The notes: generated by a model not told the origin, from the letters alone. A stretch of 37,756 bases of DNA from Halorubrum vacuolatum (GCF_900188065.1 NZ_FZNQ01000023.1:1-37756); one strand, 5' to 3'; shown: positions 16,544 to 24,412, counted from the stretch's first letter. Numbers and translations are program-made.

Positions 16544-16621
16544 GTCAGCTGCCGGCCCACACCCGGGGAGGGGGCCGCGTGGAGGGCCCGACGATCACGG
16601 TCGGTCGGTGGGACTGAGGGA

Positions 16622-17398
16622 TCAGCCGACCGGGTCGCCGTCGACGGCCGTGACTGCCGCGCGGCGATCGGTGACGACCCCGTGTTCGGCCGCCGCCACC
16701 GACTCCGGGATCGGCTCCTCCGCGTACCGTGACCGAAGCGAGGCGAGGACGGCGTCGCGGACGCAGGCCCGCACAGCTGAACCCACGGGGGTCGCGGGAC
16801 CCGAAAACCGGTCGCCCGTCCCGTTCGTTTCGCACCCGACGACCATCGCATCGCTCGTCGTCCCGGGGAAGCCCGTCGTCGCGATCAGGGTCGTCGCCTT
16901 CGCCTCGGCGGCGACGGCGACGAGGTTCGCGAGCGCGCCGGCGGGAAGCGCTCTGGTCGTTCCGATCATGAGGTTGACCGTTCCGGGGGGCGGTCGGGTT
17001 TCCTCACCTCCGTCACCGATCCCATCCGCGTCGGCGCGCTTCGGTTCGCCCGTGTGGTCCAGCCAGTCCGTGTCGACCGGGAGGGCAGCCGGGTTCGAGA
17101 GCCCGACGGTCGCGACGGCCACGACCGAATCGAGCCTGGCGACACGGGCGTGACGTGTTTCGACGCCGGTCAACAGGATGGGGGCGTCGCGAGCGGGGTC
17201 GAATCCGGCGTCCTCGATGCGGCCGGTCGCGTACGCGCGGAGGTCACGCGGCCCTTCCTCGCCCCAGCCCTCCGGGACGGTCACGTTGTACGCGGCGGTC
17301 CCGCGGCTGAATCCGCCGTCGAAGCCGGTCGAAAGGAAGCGTGTGTCGGGACCCGAGAGCCGCGTCACCCCGTCGGCGGTCCCCACGACGAAGCTCAT
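16622..17398 (-). CDS. cbiZ: Adenosylcobinamide amidohydrolase CbiZ
   Basis: The 258-residue product matches CbiZ: VGTADGVTRL, the conserved GFDGGFSRGTAAYNVTVP region, LLTGVETRHARVARLD and NLMIGTTRALPAGALANLV, then TTLIATTGFPGTTSDAMVVG. CbiZ cleaves the aminopropanol arm of adenosylcobinamide (and of pseudocobalamin-type corrinoids in bacteria) to adenosylcobyric acid, which lets salvaged cobinamides re-enter the pathway at CbiB. It starts at ATG 17398, overlapping the stop of cobD by ATGA, so the two are one translational unit. The longer upstream frame is the shadow of cobD. Confidence 0.9.
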   Translation of the reverse strand: MSFVVGTADGVTRLSGPDTRFLSTGFDGGFSRGTAAYNVTVPEGWGEEGPRDLRAYATGRIEDAGFDPARDAPILLTGVETRHARVARLDSVVAVATVGLSNPAALPVDTDWLDHTGEPKRADADGIGDGGEETRPPPGTVNLMIGTTRALPAGALANLVAVAAEAKATTLIATTGFPGTTSDAMVVGCETNGTGDRFSGPATPVGSAVRACVRDAVLASLRSRYAEEPIPESVAAAEHGVVTDRRAAVTAVDGDPVG

Positions 17399-18402
17399 AC
17401 GCCGAGCACGTCGAGCAGCCGTTCGTTTTCGGCCGGCCGACGGATCGCGACGCGAACGTGGTTGTCGAGCCTCGCGAACGTACGGGCATCGCGCAACACG
17501 AACCCGCTCGCGCGGGCCGTCTTGAGCACGTCCTCGAGGTCGTCGGATCCGACGTCGAAGAGCAGGAACGGGGCGTCCGACGGATATACCTCCCACCGCG
17601 TCGAGAGCCGCTCCGCCATTCGCTCACGCTCGGTCGACACCCGTTCGACGGTTCGTTCGACGAACGCGTCCTGTTTCAGACAGTACGCGCCGACGGCGAC
17701 GGCCGGCGTCGAGACGCCCCAGGTGAGCCGTGCCGCATCCAGCCGTCGTCGCAGGTCCCCGGTGGCGACGAGGAACCCCGCGCGGAGGCCGGGGAGCCCG
17801 AACATCTTGGTGAGCGACCGGAGGACGACCACGTTCGGCTCGCCGGCCATCGAGGGAAACGGCGTAAAATCGAGAAACGCCTCATCGAGGACGAGGGTCG
17901 TGTCGGCGTCGCGGCAGCGGGCCACGAACGAGTACAGCTCGTGCGTCCCCACCGCCTCGCCGGTCGGGTTGTTCGGCGTACAGATGATGACGAGGTCGTG
18001 TGCTTCGGGCTCGACATCGAGGAGCTCGTCGTGGGCAACGCCGACTGGCGTCGCCCCCTGCAGACGAACCTCCCGAACGTACTCGCCGAAGGACGGCTCG
18101 GGGACGACGATGGAGTCCCCGGGAGTCAGCAGGACGGAGAGCGCGAGCCGCAGGCCCGCCATGGCGCCGGCCGTGGGGATCGTCTCCGCCGGCTCACAGC
18201 CGACGTAGTCGGCCGCGGCCGTACGGAACTCGCCGTAATCGTCCGCTGGATATCGGCGGGCGGCAGCGAGCGCGGCGTCGTAGACCGGGGTTATCCCGGA
18301 CGGCGTCTCCGGATTCGTGTTTGCGCTGAAGTCGATCACGTGGGGATCTTGTGTCCCGCCGTGCAGCACGCGATCGACTGTATCCAGCGCGTTCGAGTCC
18401 AT
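17395..18402 (-). CDS. cobD: CobD-like threonine-phosphate decarboxylase (copy 1)
   Basis: The 335-residue protein is a fold-type I PLP enzyme of the HisC/CobD group: DFSANTNPETPSG near the start, NNPTG (144-148), DEAFLDF (173-179), and the cofactor lysine K199 in RSLTKMFGLPGLRAG. CobD decarboxylates threonine O-3-phosphate to (R)-1-aminopropan-2-ol phosphate for the cobamide side arm. The cobamide context and the N-terminal FSxNxNP motif favour CobD over histidinol-phosphate aminotransferase. It overlaps cbiZ (ATGA) and has a TATA-like box at 18427-18435. It is a tandem duplicate of the next gene upstream. Confidence 0.85.
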   Translation of the reverse strand: MDSNALDTVDRVLHGGTQDPHVIDFSANTNPETPSGITPVYDAALAAARRYPADDYGEFRTAAADYVGCEPAETIPTAGAMAGLRLALSVLLTPGDSIVVPEPSFGEYVREVRLQGATPVGVAHDELLDVEPEAHDLVIICTPNNPTGEAVGTHELYSFVARCRDADTTLVLDEAFLDFTPFPSMAGEPNVVVLRSLTKMFGLPGLRAGFLVATGDLRRRLDAARLTWGVSTPAVAVGAYCLKQDAFVERTVERVSTERERMAERLSTRWEVYPSDAPFLLFDVGSDDLEDVLKTARASGFVLRDARTFARLDNHVRVAIRRPAENERLLDVLGV

Positions 18403-18420
18403 TACCTGTCTAAAACGTTA

Positions 18421-18447
18421 GCCAATCTACTAAAATGCTCCCACGCC
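18421..18447 (-). promoter_or_regulatory. Promoter of cobD copy 1 (duplicated element)
   Basis: The plus-strand text gccaatctactaaaatgctc is followed by ccacg. Read on the minus strand, ttttagtag is a TATA-like box about 29 nt before the ATG at 18402. Nearly the same sequence precedes cobD copy 2 at 19535-19561. Confidence 0.55.
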
Positions 18448-18509
18448 GACACGGTCGGTTCGCGTGCCTGCTCGCCAGACGACTTGATCCTGCTCGTCGA
18501 CGGGGACGT

Positions 18510-19517
18510 TTACAGCGTGAGCGCCTCAAGCAGGCGTTCGTTCTCGCGTGGCCGCCGAACCGCAACGCGCAGATGATTATCGAGGCGTGTGAACTTTCGC
18601 GCGTCGCGGAGCGCGAAGCGTTGCTCGCGTGCCATGTCGAGCACGTCGTCGGGGTCGTCCGTACCGACGTCGAACAACAGGAACGGTGCGTCCGACGGAT
18701 AGACGGTCCATCGCTCGGCGAGTCGATCGGCCATCCGTAAACGCTCGGCTTCGACACGCTTCCGCGTTCGTTCGACGAACTCCTCCCGGCCGAGACAGTA
18801 GGTCCCGACGTCGACGGCGGGCGTCGAGACGGCCCAGGAGACACGTGCGACGTCGAGTCGGTCGTAGGTCTTGCCGGACGCGACGAGATACCCCGCACGG
18901 AGGCCGGGAAGCCCGAACATCTTGGTGAGCGATCGGACGACGACGATCCCCGGCTCGCCCGCGACGGAGGGGCGCCTGGTGAAACCGAGGAACGTCTCGT
19001 CGACGAACAGCGTCGTCCCCGCGTCTCGACAACGGGCGGCGAACGAGCGCAGATCGTCCGTTTCGACCGTCTCGCCGGTCGGATTGTTCGGATTACAGAC
19101 GACGACGAGGTCGTGTGATTCGGGATCGACCTCCAGCACCTCGTCGTGAGCGACGCCGACGGGCGTCGCACCCTGCAGCCGTATCTCCCTGGCGTACTCG
19201 CCGGCGGTTGGCTCCGGCACGATCGCGGAATCCCCCGGATCGAGCACGACGGAGAACGCGAGCCGCATCCCCGCCACGACGCCGGCGGTCGGGATCACCT
19301 GCGTCGGCTCACAGCCGACGTACTCGGCGGCCGCCGCCCGGAACTCGCCGTGATCGTCCGGCGGATAGCGTCGCGACGCCGCCAGCGCTGCGTCGTAGAC
19401 CGGGGTGATACCCGACGGCCGCTCCGGATTCGTGTTCGTGCTGAAGTCGACGACGTGCGGATCGATAGTGCCACCGTGTCGCACGCGCTCGACCGCATCC
19501 AGCGCGTTCGAATCCAT
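18510..19517 (-). CDS. CobD-like threonine-phosphate decarboxylase (copy 2)
   Basis: It has 335 residues, the same length as copy 1 with no gap needed, and is alike over its full length. It keeps DFSTNTNPERPSG, NNPTG and K199 in RSLTKMFGLPGLRAG. Differences lie at positions expected to shape the active site: SFGEY in copy 1 is TAGEY here, DEAFLDF is DETFLGF, and TPNNPTG is NPNNPTG. It may therefore be a second CobD, or one that has shifted to serine phosphate, giving the ethanolamine arm of norcobamides, or to an aminotransferase role. It has its own promoter and is separated by 107 nt from copy 1. The duplication is recent relative to the family but not very recent, as many positions differ. 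Confidence 0.8.
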   Translation of the reverse strand: MDSNALDAVERVRHGGTIDPHVVDFSTNTNPERPSGITPVYDAALAASRRYPPDDHGEFRAAAAEYVGCEPTQVIPTAGVVAGMRLAFSVVLDPGDSAIVPEPTAGEYAREIRLQGATPVGVAHDEVLEVDPESHDLVVVCNPNNPTGETVETDDLRSFAARCRDAGTTLFVDETFLGFTRRPSVAGEPGIVVVRSLTKMFGLPGLRAGYLVASGKTYDRLDVARVSWAVSTPAVDVGTYCLGREEFVERTRKRVEAERLRMADRLAERWTVYPSDAPFLLFDVGTDDPDDVLDMAREQRFALRDARKFTRLDNHLRVAVRRPRENERLLEALTL

Positions 19518-19534
19518 TCACGCTAGAACACATT

Positions 19535-19561
19535 GGGCAAACTACTAAAAGACTCCCACGT
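19535..19561 (-). promoter_or_regulatory. Promoter of cobD copy 2 (duplicated element)
   Basis: The sequence gggcaaactactaaaagact followed by cccacg parallels the copy 1 promoter, with the ttttagtag box 29 nt before the ATG at 19517. The duplication therefore included the promoter. Confidence 0.55.
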
Positions 19562-19573
19562 GAAGACGTGTGG

Positions 19574-20299
19574 TCACTCCTCCGCAGCCAGACGTCGGGC
19601 AACCGCCAGATCGGTCGGTCGATTGACGTTGACCGCCAGCGAGAGGCGGTCCCGAACGATCACCCGGTCCGACCCATCAGCGACGACGTTGAGGCCCGTC
19701 GGCGCGACGGGACGTCCTTCGTGTCCGGTGACCGTGTCGATGCTCACCCCAAGTGCCCGTTTCGTCCCGACCGGGACACAGACCGCCACGGACGGCACCG
19801 ACGAAGATCGATCGATCGGTTCGGCGGTCGCCGCTCCGATCACCTCGTCGATGTCCGACCCGCGAAGCAGGGGGAGGTCGGCGGCGACCGTCACAGCGGG
19901 TCCGTCGACCGTCGAAAGACCGTCACTGAGGTCCTCGACGTATCCGTTCCCGTCGCCTGGACGGACAACCAGCTCGACGGACGACGGGTCGACCACGTCC
20001 GATGCGTCGTCACGGGCCACGACGCGACCCTTCCGTCCCTCCGCTCGCTCACGGAGATGCCGCGTCGTCGCCGGCGTCATCGGCGAGGGAATGGCGACGA
20101 CACGGTCCAGACGACTCGTCGCGAGCGCGGCGAGCACCCGATCGACGAGCGGTACGCCACCCACCTCCACGAGCGGTTTCTCCACGTCGCCGCCGAGCCG
20201 GCTCCCGCGGCCACCACAGAGCAGGATCGCCTCCGATATCGCTCCGCCACCGTCATCCTCTCTCCGGGTGCCGCGCTCGTCGCTTAGACGATCGCCCAC
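19574..20299 (-). CDS. cobY: Adenosylcobinamide-phosphate guanylyltransferase CobY
   Basis: The product is a nucleotidyltransferase with the NTP-binding opening LLCGGRGSRLGG followed by DVEKPLVEVGGVPLVDRV, the metal-binding VTVAADLPLLRG and a terminal LSLAVNVNRPTDLAVAR. CobY is the archaeal non-homologous replacement for the guanylyltransferase activity of CobU, making AdoCbi-GDP from AdoCbi-P and GTP. The start is uncertain: no ATG or GTG lies immediately before the conserved motif. GTG at 20299 gives a 241-residue protein with a 24-residue lead and overlaps cobS by 16 nt. It follows cobS in a coupled operon. Confidence 0.82.
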   Translation of the reverse strand: MGDRLSDERGTRREDDGGGAISEAILLCGGRGSRLGGDVEKPLVEVGGVPLVDRVLAALATSRLDRVVAIPSPMTPATTRHLRERAEGRKGRVVARDDASDVVDPSSVELVVRPGDGNGYVEDLSDGLSTVDGPAVTVAADLPLLRGSDIDEVIGAATAEPIDRSSSVPSVAVCVPVGTKRALGVSIDTVTGHEGRPVAPTGLNVVADGSDRVIVRDRLSLAVNVNRPTDLAVARRLAAEE

Positions 20300-21150
20300 A
20301 CGACCACCCCCGCGTGGAGCGCGACGGCTCGACCGAGTTCGTTCGTGGCCCCGATCACGTCGCCGCTCACGCCGCCGAGCCAGGGCCGGACACGAACGAG
20401 GAGGACGAGCGCGACGAGGGGACCGGTCAGCAGCGCGGCGAGCAACGCCGGAAACGCGCCGGCGGGTGCCGCGAGGAGGACGGGTGCGGAGAGCAGCCCC
20501 ACCGGCAGCAACGAGAGCGGTCCGACCGCCGAGGTCAGCGTCGAGCCGAGGCCGTCGTGTGCCGGCGACCCGAGACAGACGATGGTCGCCATGCCGGCCT
20601 TCGCGCCGACTTCGGCCGCGAGGACGATCCGGAACGCGACCGTTCCCGTCCCGTCGCCGGCACCGCCGCCGCCGACGAAGCCGGTTCCGAGCGCGAGCGC
20701 CCCCAACACGGTGACGATAAGCGTCACGCCGAGCGCGAGTGCCCCGCCGACGCCGAGCGTGGTGTCTTTTAACACCTCGCGCCGACGCTCCGGGTCGTGC
20801 GCCGCGACGGCATCCCCGAGGTCGGCCAGCCCGTCGGCATGGGTCACGCCGCCGAGGAGGTAGATCGCGACGAGATAGAGCGCCGCGGCCGTCCAGAGCG
20901 ACGGCGCGAGAAACGCGAGCCCCGCGACCGCCCCGATGAGCGCGCCGACGACCGGAAACGTCCACGGCGCGCGTGCGAACGCCCGCCAGTCGTGGACGCT
21001 CCCGCCGGGGATCGGGATCCGGGTCAGAAACGTCACGGCCCCGCGGAGCGCGTGGATCGGATTGTGACCCGTCGGGCGTGTCGAGGGAACCGAGGACGGA
21101 TCTCCCGCTCGATCGGTATCGACGTCGGCGTTAGCGTCGCCGTCGATCAC
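20284..21150 (-). CDS. cobS: Adenosylcobinamide-GDP ribazoletransferase CobS
   Basis: The 288-residue integral membrane protein has several hydrophobic helices. The family landmarks are ALRGAVTFLTRIPIP (entry to TM1) and the Asp-rich motif GGVTHADGLADLGDAVA, which binds the metal and GDP leaving group, followed by LKDTTLGVGGALALG. CobS joins AdoCbi-GDP with alpha-ribazole (or its 5'-phosphate) to give adenosylcobamide. The GTG at 21150 overlaps the stop of cbiB (GTGA). The first ~35 residues are an acidic haloarchaeal extension (DANADVDTDRAGDPSS). Confidence 0.9.
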   Translation of the reverse strand: MIDGDANADVDTDRAGDPSSVPSTRPTGHNPIHALRGAVTFLTRIPIPGGSVHDWRAFARAPWTFPVVGALIGAVAGLAFLAPSLWTAAALYLVAIYLLGGVTHADGLADLGDAVAAHDPERRREVLKDTTLGVGGALALGVTLIVTVLGALALGTGFVGGGGAGDGTGTVAFRIVLAAEVGAKAGMATIVCLGSPAHDGLGSTLTSAVGPLSLLPVGLLSAPVLLAAPAGAFPALLAALLTGPLVALVLLVRVRPWLGGVSGDVIGATNELGRAVALHAGVVVWAIV

Positions 21151-22103
21151 GTGAGGATCACCACCACTGACGCGACGCCTGCGACCCCGACCCATGCCGC
21201 ACGCGAGACCAACCGGACGCCGGCCATGGCCGCCCCCGGGGTGGGTAACGGGTGCTCCGGGAAGAGCGTGTACGCACCCGGCTTTTCGAGGCGCATCCGA
21301 CCGGCGGACGCGACGGTCGCCATCGGCCACCCCGAGTTCGGCGACGACGGTTCCCTCGCCGACGCACCCGCGCGTCCGATCACGGCGGCGGCGGCCCGCG
21401 GGCCGCTCACGAGGGCGATCGTTCCCGCTGCGACCCGTGCCGGGATCCACATGGCGACGTCGTCGGCCCGCGCCGGCGCCCATCCCGTCCGCCGGTCGTG
21501 GTAGCCGAGCATCGAATCGAGCGTATTGATCCCCTTCATCAGGCCCGCCCCCGCGACGCCTGCCGCGAGCGCGACGTGTGTCGAGACGGCGAGGGCCCCG
21601 GCAACGATGACGCCGACGGCGAACGCGAGATATGGCGCGAGCAGGCCGTCGGCGAGGTTCTCCGCGGCGCTCTCGACGGCCGCGGACCGGATCTGTTCCG
21701 GACACAACGCGGTGGGGTCCCGTCCGGCGAGCGAGCGGAGTCGATGACGTGCCGCGGCCGGATCGTCGACGGACAACGAGACGACCGCCGTCGCCTCCGC
21801 GATCAGCATCCGGTGGCTGGAACAGACGAACAGGGCGACGCCCGCGAGAACGGCCGTGAATCCCCACGGGATCGGCGCGATCGCGCCGATGACGGCCACC
21901 GGCAGCGCGAGGGCCAACGCGAAGGCGACGGGGAGGGTGAGCGTGAGGAAGATTCCCGACATACGCGAGTCGGGGAGACGCGTATCGAGGGCGGCGACGA
22001 CCCGTCCGAGCCACGCGACGGGGTGGACACGAGCCGGCGGTTCCGCCAGCGTTCGGTCGAGCGCGGCGGCGAGCGCGACCGCGCCCCCCGCCGCGAGGCT
22101 CAC
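21147..22103 (-). CDS. cbiB: Adenosylcobinamide-phosphate synthase CbiB
   Basis: The 318-residue membrane protein has the CbiB N-terminus (ALDRTLAEPPARVHPVAWLG), five or so hydrophobic segments, the conserved AVESAAENLADGLLAP (residues about 142-157) and GAGLMKGINTLDSMLGY. CbiB condenses adenosylcobyric acid with aminopropanol phosphate, the product of CobD, to make AdoCbi-P. The GTG start at 22103 overlaps the stop of the HAD gene (GTGA), and its own stop overlaps cobS. It is encoded in the order HAD-cbiB-cobS-cobY. Confidence 0.92.
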   Translation of the reverse strand: MSLAAGGAVALAAALDRTLAEPPARVHPVAWLGRVVAALDTRLPDSRMSGIFLTLTLPVAFALALALPVAVIGAIAPIPWGFTAVLAGVALFVCSSHRMLIAEATAVVSLSVDDPAAARHRLRSLAGRDPTALCPEQIRSAAVESAAENLADGLLAPYLAFAVGVIVAGALAVSTHVALAAGVAGAGLMKGINTLDSMLGYHDRRTGWAPARADDVAMWIPARVAAGTIALVSGPRAAAAVIGRAGASAREPSSPNSGWPMATVASAGRMRLEKPGAYTLFPEHPLPTPGAAMAGVRLVSRAAWVGVAGVASVVVILT

Positions 22104-22720
22104 GGTTCGGCCTCCAGTTCGCCCGCGAGCGCCGACAGCGGCGTCTCCGTCACGTCGACGAACCGACCGCCGACCTCGACGACTCCGCCGTCGGTCGTCG
22201 GGTCGTCGCCGACGTGAATGAGCGCCGCCGGCTCGACGCCGAGGGCCTCCGCGACGGCCTCGAACGCCTTCGGGTGTGGCTTTCGCCAGCCGCAGCCGAC
22301 GCTGGTGACGACGGCGTCGAACTCGCCGCGAAGCCCGGCGCGGATAAGCGTCCGCGAGACGAGTTCGGGGACCGCACAGTTCGAGAGCAACCCCACCGGT
22401 CCACGTTCCGCCGCCGTCCGGACGGCCTCCAGAGCCCCCTTACGCCGCGTTACATCGGGATCGAACGCGGCGACGACGGCGTGTCGCGCGACGTTCTCCG
22501 TCGCCTCGACGCCGCGTGAGGAGAGCGCTTGAGCGACGTGTGCCGGCAACGGCACCTCCGCGCCGGCGGGCGCGTCGACGTGGACCTCGCCGTAGGCGAC
22601 GTGCCAATCGTCGGGGACGTCCACGCCGCGCGACTCCAGCTCCCGGGCGACGACTTCCGCCGGATCATTCGGATAGTCGACGTCGACGAGCGTGCCGAAC
22701 AGATCGAAACTGACTGCCAC
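22100..22720 (-). CDS. HAD-superfamily hydrolase at the head of the cobamide operon
   Basis: The 206-residue HAD protein shows motif I FDLFGTLVDVD (nucleophile D6), motif II LLSNCAVPE, motif III lysine in GWRKPHPKAF and motif IV HVGDDPTTDGG. The residue two after the nucleophile is Phe, where most phosphatases have a second Asp, so phosphatase activity is not certain. Its place as first gene of the cbiB-cobS-cobY operon, coupled by GTGA, makes it a candidate for the alpha-ribazole-5'-phosphate or adenosylcobalamin-5'-phosphate phosphatase step. No CobC or CobZ homologue is visible in the window. It starts with GTG at 22720, as do cbiB and cobS. Confidence 0.8.
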   Translation of the reverse strand: MAVSFDLFGTLVDVDYPNDPAEVVARELESRGVDVPDDWHVAYGEVHVDAPAGAEVPLPAHVAQALSSRGVEATENVARHAVVAAFDPDVTRRKGALEAVRTAAERGPVGLLSNCAVPELVSRTLIRAGLRGEFDAVVTSVGCGWRKPHPKAFEAVAEALGVEPAALIHVGDDPTTDGGVVEVGGRFVDVTETPLSALAGELEAEP

Positions 22721-22735
22721 GATGGATAGCTATAG

Positions 22736-22744
22736 GGATAAACC
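22736..22744 (-). promoter_or_regulatory. TATA-like box of the HAD-cbiB-cobS-cobY operon
   Basis: Read on the minus strand, ggtttatcc is centred about 20 nt before the GTG at 22720. The spacing is slightly short for a leaderless start, and a second AT-rich piece (ctatagctatcc, 22724-22735) adjoins it. Confidence 0.4.
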
Positions 22745-22799
22745 GGGGTTGAACCTGTCGGTCGTTGCGATCGGCGTCGCCAGCGACGACGCGAGGGCC

Positions 22800-22815
22800 C
22801 CGGCGTCCACGCCGG
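22800..22815. repeat. Inverted repeat downstream of the membrane-protein gene
   Basis: A perfect 7-bp inverted repeat (ccggcgt-cc-acgccgg) lies just past the stop at 22824. No T-run follows on either strand, so a terminator role is weak. Confidence 0.35.
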
Positions 22816-22823
22816 AGCGGACG

Positions 22824-23309
22824 TCAGACCAGCGCCGGCACGAGGTGCAGCGTATAAAACCGGTAGAGTCCGGTTATCCACGCGCAGATCCAGAGGATCA
22901 TGAACCCTGCGACGCCGATCCGCAGCCGTTTGCGCCAATGATCCATGTCCTCGTGGAGGTCGCTGATGTCGGCGTCCGGGTTGTGATAGACGTCGGCGTT
23001 ACGTTTCGCCTGAAAGATACGAACGATCCCCGTGAACGCGAAGACGAGGAGCGCGTACGCCTGCAGCCCGAAGAAGGCGTGAATGACGGCATCGCCCGTC
23101 ATCTGGCCGAGGACACGCGGGAGCATCCACGTCACCAGCGGAACCGTCGTGAGCGTCAAGCCGACGCCGATGTATTTGAGATGGTGGATCAGGACGTCCC
23201 ACGTGACCACCTCCGCGTCGATCATGATCCACGCGCCGTAAAGGAGGAACGGGAGGCTTGCGGTCACGGACAGCCCCGCCACCGCCGCGATGACCGACTC
23301 GTCGACCAT
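22824..23309 (-). CDS. Four-helix membrane protein next to the bc cluster
   Basis: The 161-residue integral membrane protein has helices at about 5-27, 45-65, 77-99 and 133-155 (VIAAVAGLSVTASLPFLLYG, YIGVGLTLTTVPLVTWMLP, HAFFGLQAYALLVFAFTGIV, GVAGFMILWICAWITGLYRF). A charged loop between helices 3 and 4 contains HNPDADISDLHEDMDHWRK. Several histidines lie in or near the helices (IHHLKYIG, IHAFFG). Conserved haloarchaeal membrane proteins of this size sit beside bc-complex genes (DUF7321 by recall, unverified), and haem ligation by the paired histidines is possible but only inferred. It is divergent from the cluster at 23435. Confidence 0.75.
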   Translation of the reverse strand: MVDESVIAAVAGLSVTASLPFLLYGAWIMIDAEVVTWDVLIHHLKYIGVGLTLTTVPLVTWMLPRVLGQMTGDAVIHAFFGLQAYALLVFAFTGIVRIFQAKRNADVYHNPDADISDLHEDMDHWRKRLRIGVAGFMILWICAWITGLYRFYTLHLVPALV

Positions 23310-23434
23310 ACGGACGGTTATGCCCGCAGTGCGTAAAGCCCCGCGATCCGGTCACGGGGACGGCAATCACCGCGGGATTTATAAACCGAACGCGGACGAA
23401 AACCGTTAGCCCCCGGGGGACGTAGGGGCGCACG

Positions 23435-24340
23435 ATGGACGACTCCTCGACGCGGTCGAGCCCGGACGGCGCCGAGCGACGGGACGGGAACGACGCGGGC
23501 GACAACGTGGCGGATGAACACGACGAGAGCGACGACGTGGCGGATGCACACGACGCGGGCGACGGGGTGGCGGATAAAAACGACGCGGGCGACGACGTGG
23601 CGGACGGGACGACCGGCGTGAACGCGGACATCGACGAGCTTCGGCAGCGGGTCGAGACGGAGTACGACTTCGAGGACTTCGGCCCTGACGACATGGCCCG
23701 CATGAGCGCCGAGGAGTGGGACGTCGCCTTCGACCCCGAGACGTGGATCGTCGGCGACGAGCTGCTCGACCGCGCCGAGGACGAGCTGAAGTCCCGGATC
23801 GCCCGCCGCGAGGTGTTCGGTATCCTCGAACGGGTCGAAGAGGACGGCGTAGAGCAGCTGCTGGTCTACTCCGATGAGGGCTATGCGATCATCACCCCGG
23901 ACGGCGAGGTGACCGGCCGCGGGACGGTGATGCGTGACGTCGAGCCGGTCGTCGCGCTCGCCGCCATGGAGGAGTACGAAGTCCCCGAACCGCCGGACGA
24001 CTGGTCGCTGCCGGACCCGGAGACGGTGCCGCAGGGCTCCGGGGAATTTGGCAACCTGATGATCCAGATCGTCGCGGCGTTGCAGGTGATCGCCGGGGTC
24101 GCGCTTCTCGGCGCGTGGATCGTCCTCGACGTGGACACGATCGTCGCACCCGCCGTGGGGATCCTTTTTCTGTTGATCGGCGTCTTCCTCTTCGCGATGG
24201 TCGCGAACGCGCGCCTGTCGGATCGGTTCCGCGCGGAGGAGTATCGCGGACGGCTTCGCGCGCTCCGCGAGGCGGAGGAACGGCCCGAGTTCGTCCCCCT
24301 CGATTCGCCCGCCAAATCCGACGAGAACGACGATCGCTGA
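23435..24340 (+). CDS. bc-cluster membrane protein with acidic repeat N-terminus
   Basis: This is a 301-residue protein. Residues 1-60 are a disordered acidic region with four copies of a 10-residue unit (type DAGDDVADxH). Residues 62-165 form a soluble domain starting ADIDELRQRVETEYDFEDFG. Two transmembrane helices follow at about 210-230 and 238-260 (IQIVAALQVIAGVALLGAWI, APAVGILFLLIGVFLFAMV) and then a charged tail. It is the first gene of the plus-strand bc cluster (DUF7319-type by recall, unverified) and may be an assembly or accessory subunit. A TATA-like box (ggatttataaacc) at about 23374-23386 lies 50 nt upstream. Confidence 0.78.
   Translation: MDDSSTRSSPDGAERRDGNDAGDNVADEHDESDDVADAHDAGDGVADKNDAGDDVADGTTGVNADIDELRQRVETEYDFEDFGPDDMARMSAEEWDVAFDPETWIVGDELLDRAEDELKSRIARREVFGILERVEEDGVEQLLVYSDEGYAIITPDGEVTGRGTVMRDVEPVVALAAMEEYEVPEPPDDWSLPDPETVPQGSGEFGNLMIQIVAALQVIAGVALLGAWIVLDVDTIVAPAVGILFLLIGVFLFAMVANARLSDRFRAEEYRGRLRALREAEERPEFVPLDSPAKSDENDDR
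23492..23611 (+). repeat. Four tandem 30-bp coding repeats
   Basis: Units start at 23492, 23522, 23552 and 23582, each gacgcgggcgac..gtggcgga.. with a few substitutions. They keep the frame and encode the variable acidic 10-residue repeat of the membrane protein. Copy number is likely to vary between strains. Confidence 0.9.
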
Positions 24341-24375
24341 AACGGCCGTTTTCGGCATCCTCAGGGGCCCTTGAG
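24340..24375. terminator. Two palindromes between bc-cluster genes
   Basis: A perfect palindrome, aaacggccgttt (24340-24351), is followed by a near-perfect one, ctcaggggcccttgag (24360-24375). They lie right after the stop at 24340 and before the TATA box of the halocyanin gene, which fits either a terminator for the upstream gene or operators for the next promoter. Confidence 0.35.
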
Positions 24376-24404
24376 TGTCCCCAATGACCGCCGATAGTCG
24401 GTGG

Positions 24405-24412
24405 GTTTAAGC
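24405..24412 (+). promoter_or_regulatory. TATA box of the halocyanin-cytochrome b operon
   Basis: The box gtttaagc lies about 28 nt before the ATG at 24438, matching a leaderless start. It implies that the core bc genes have their own promoter, separate from the gene at 23435. Confidence 0.55.
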
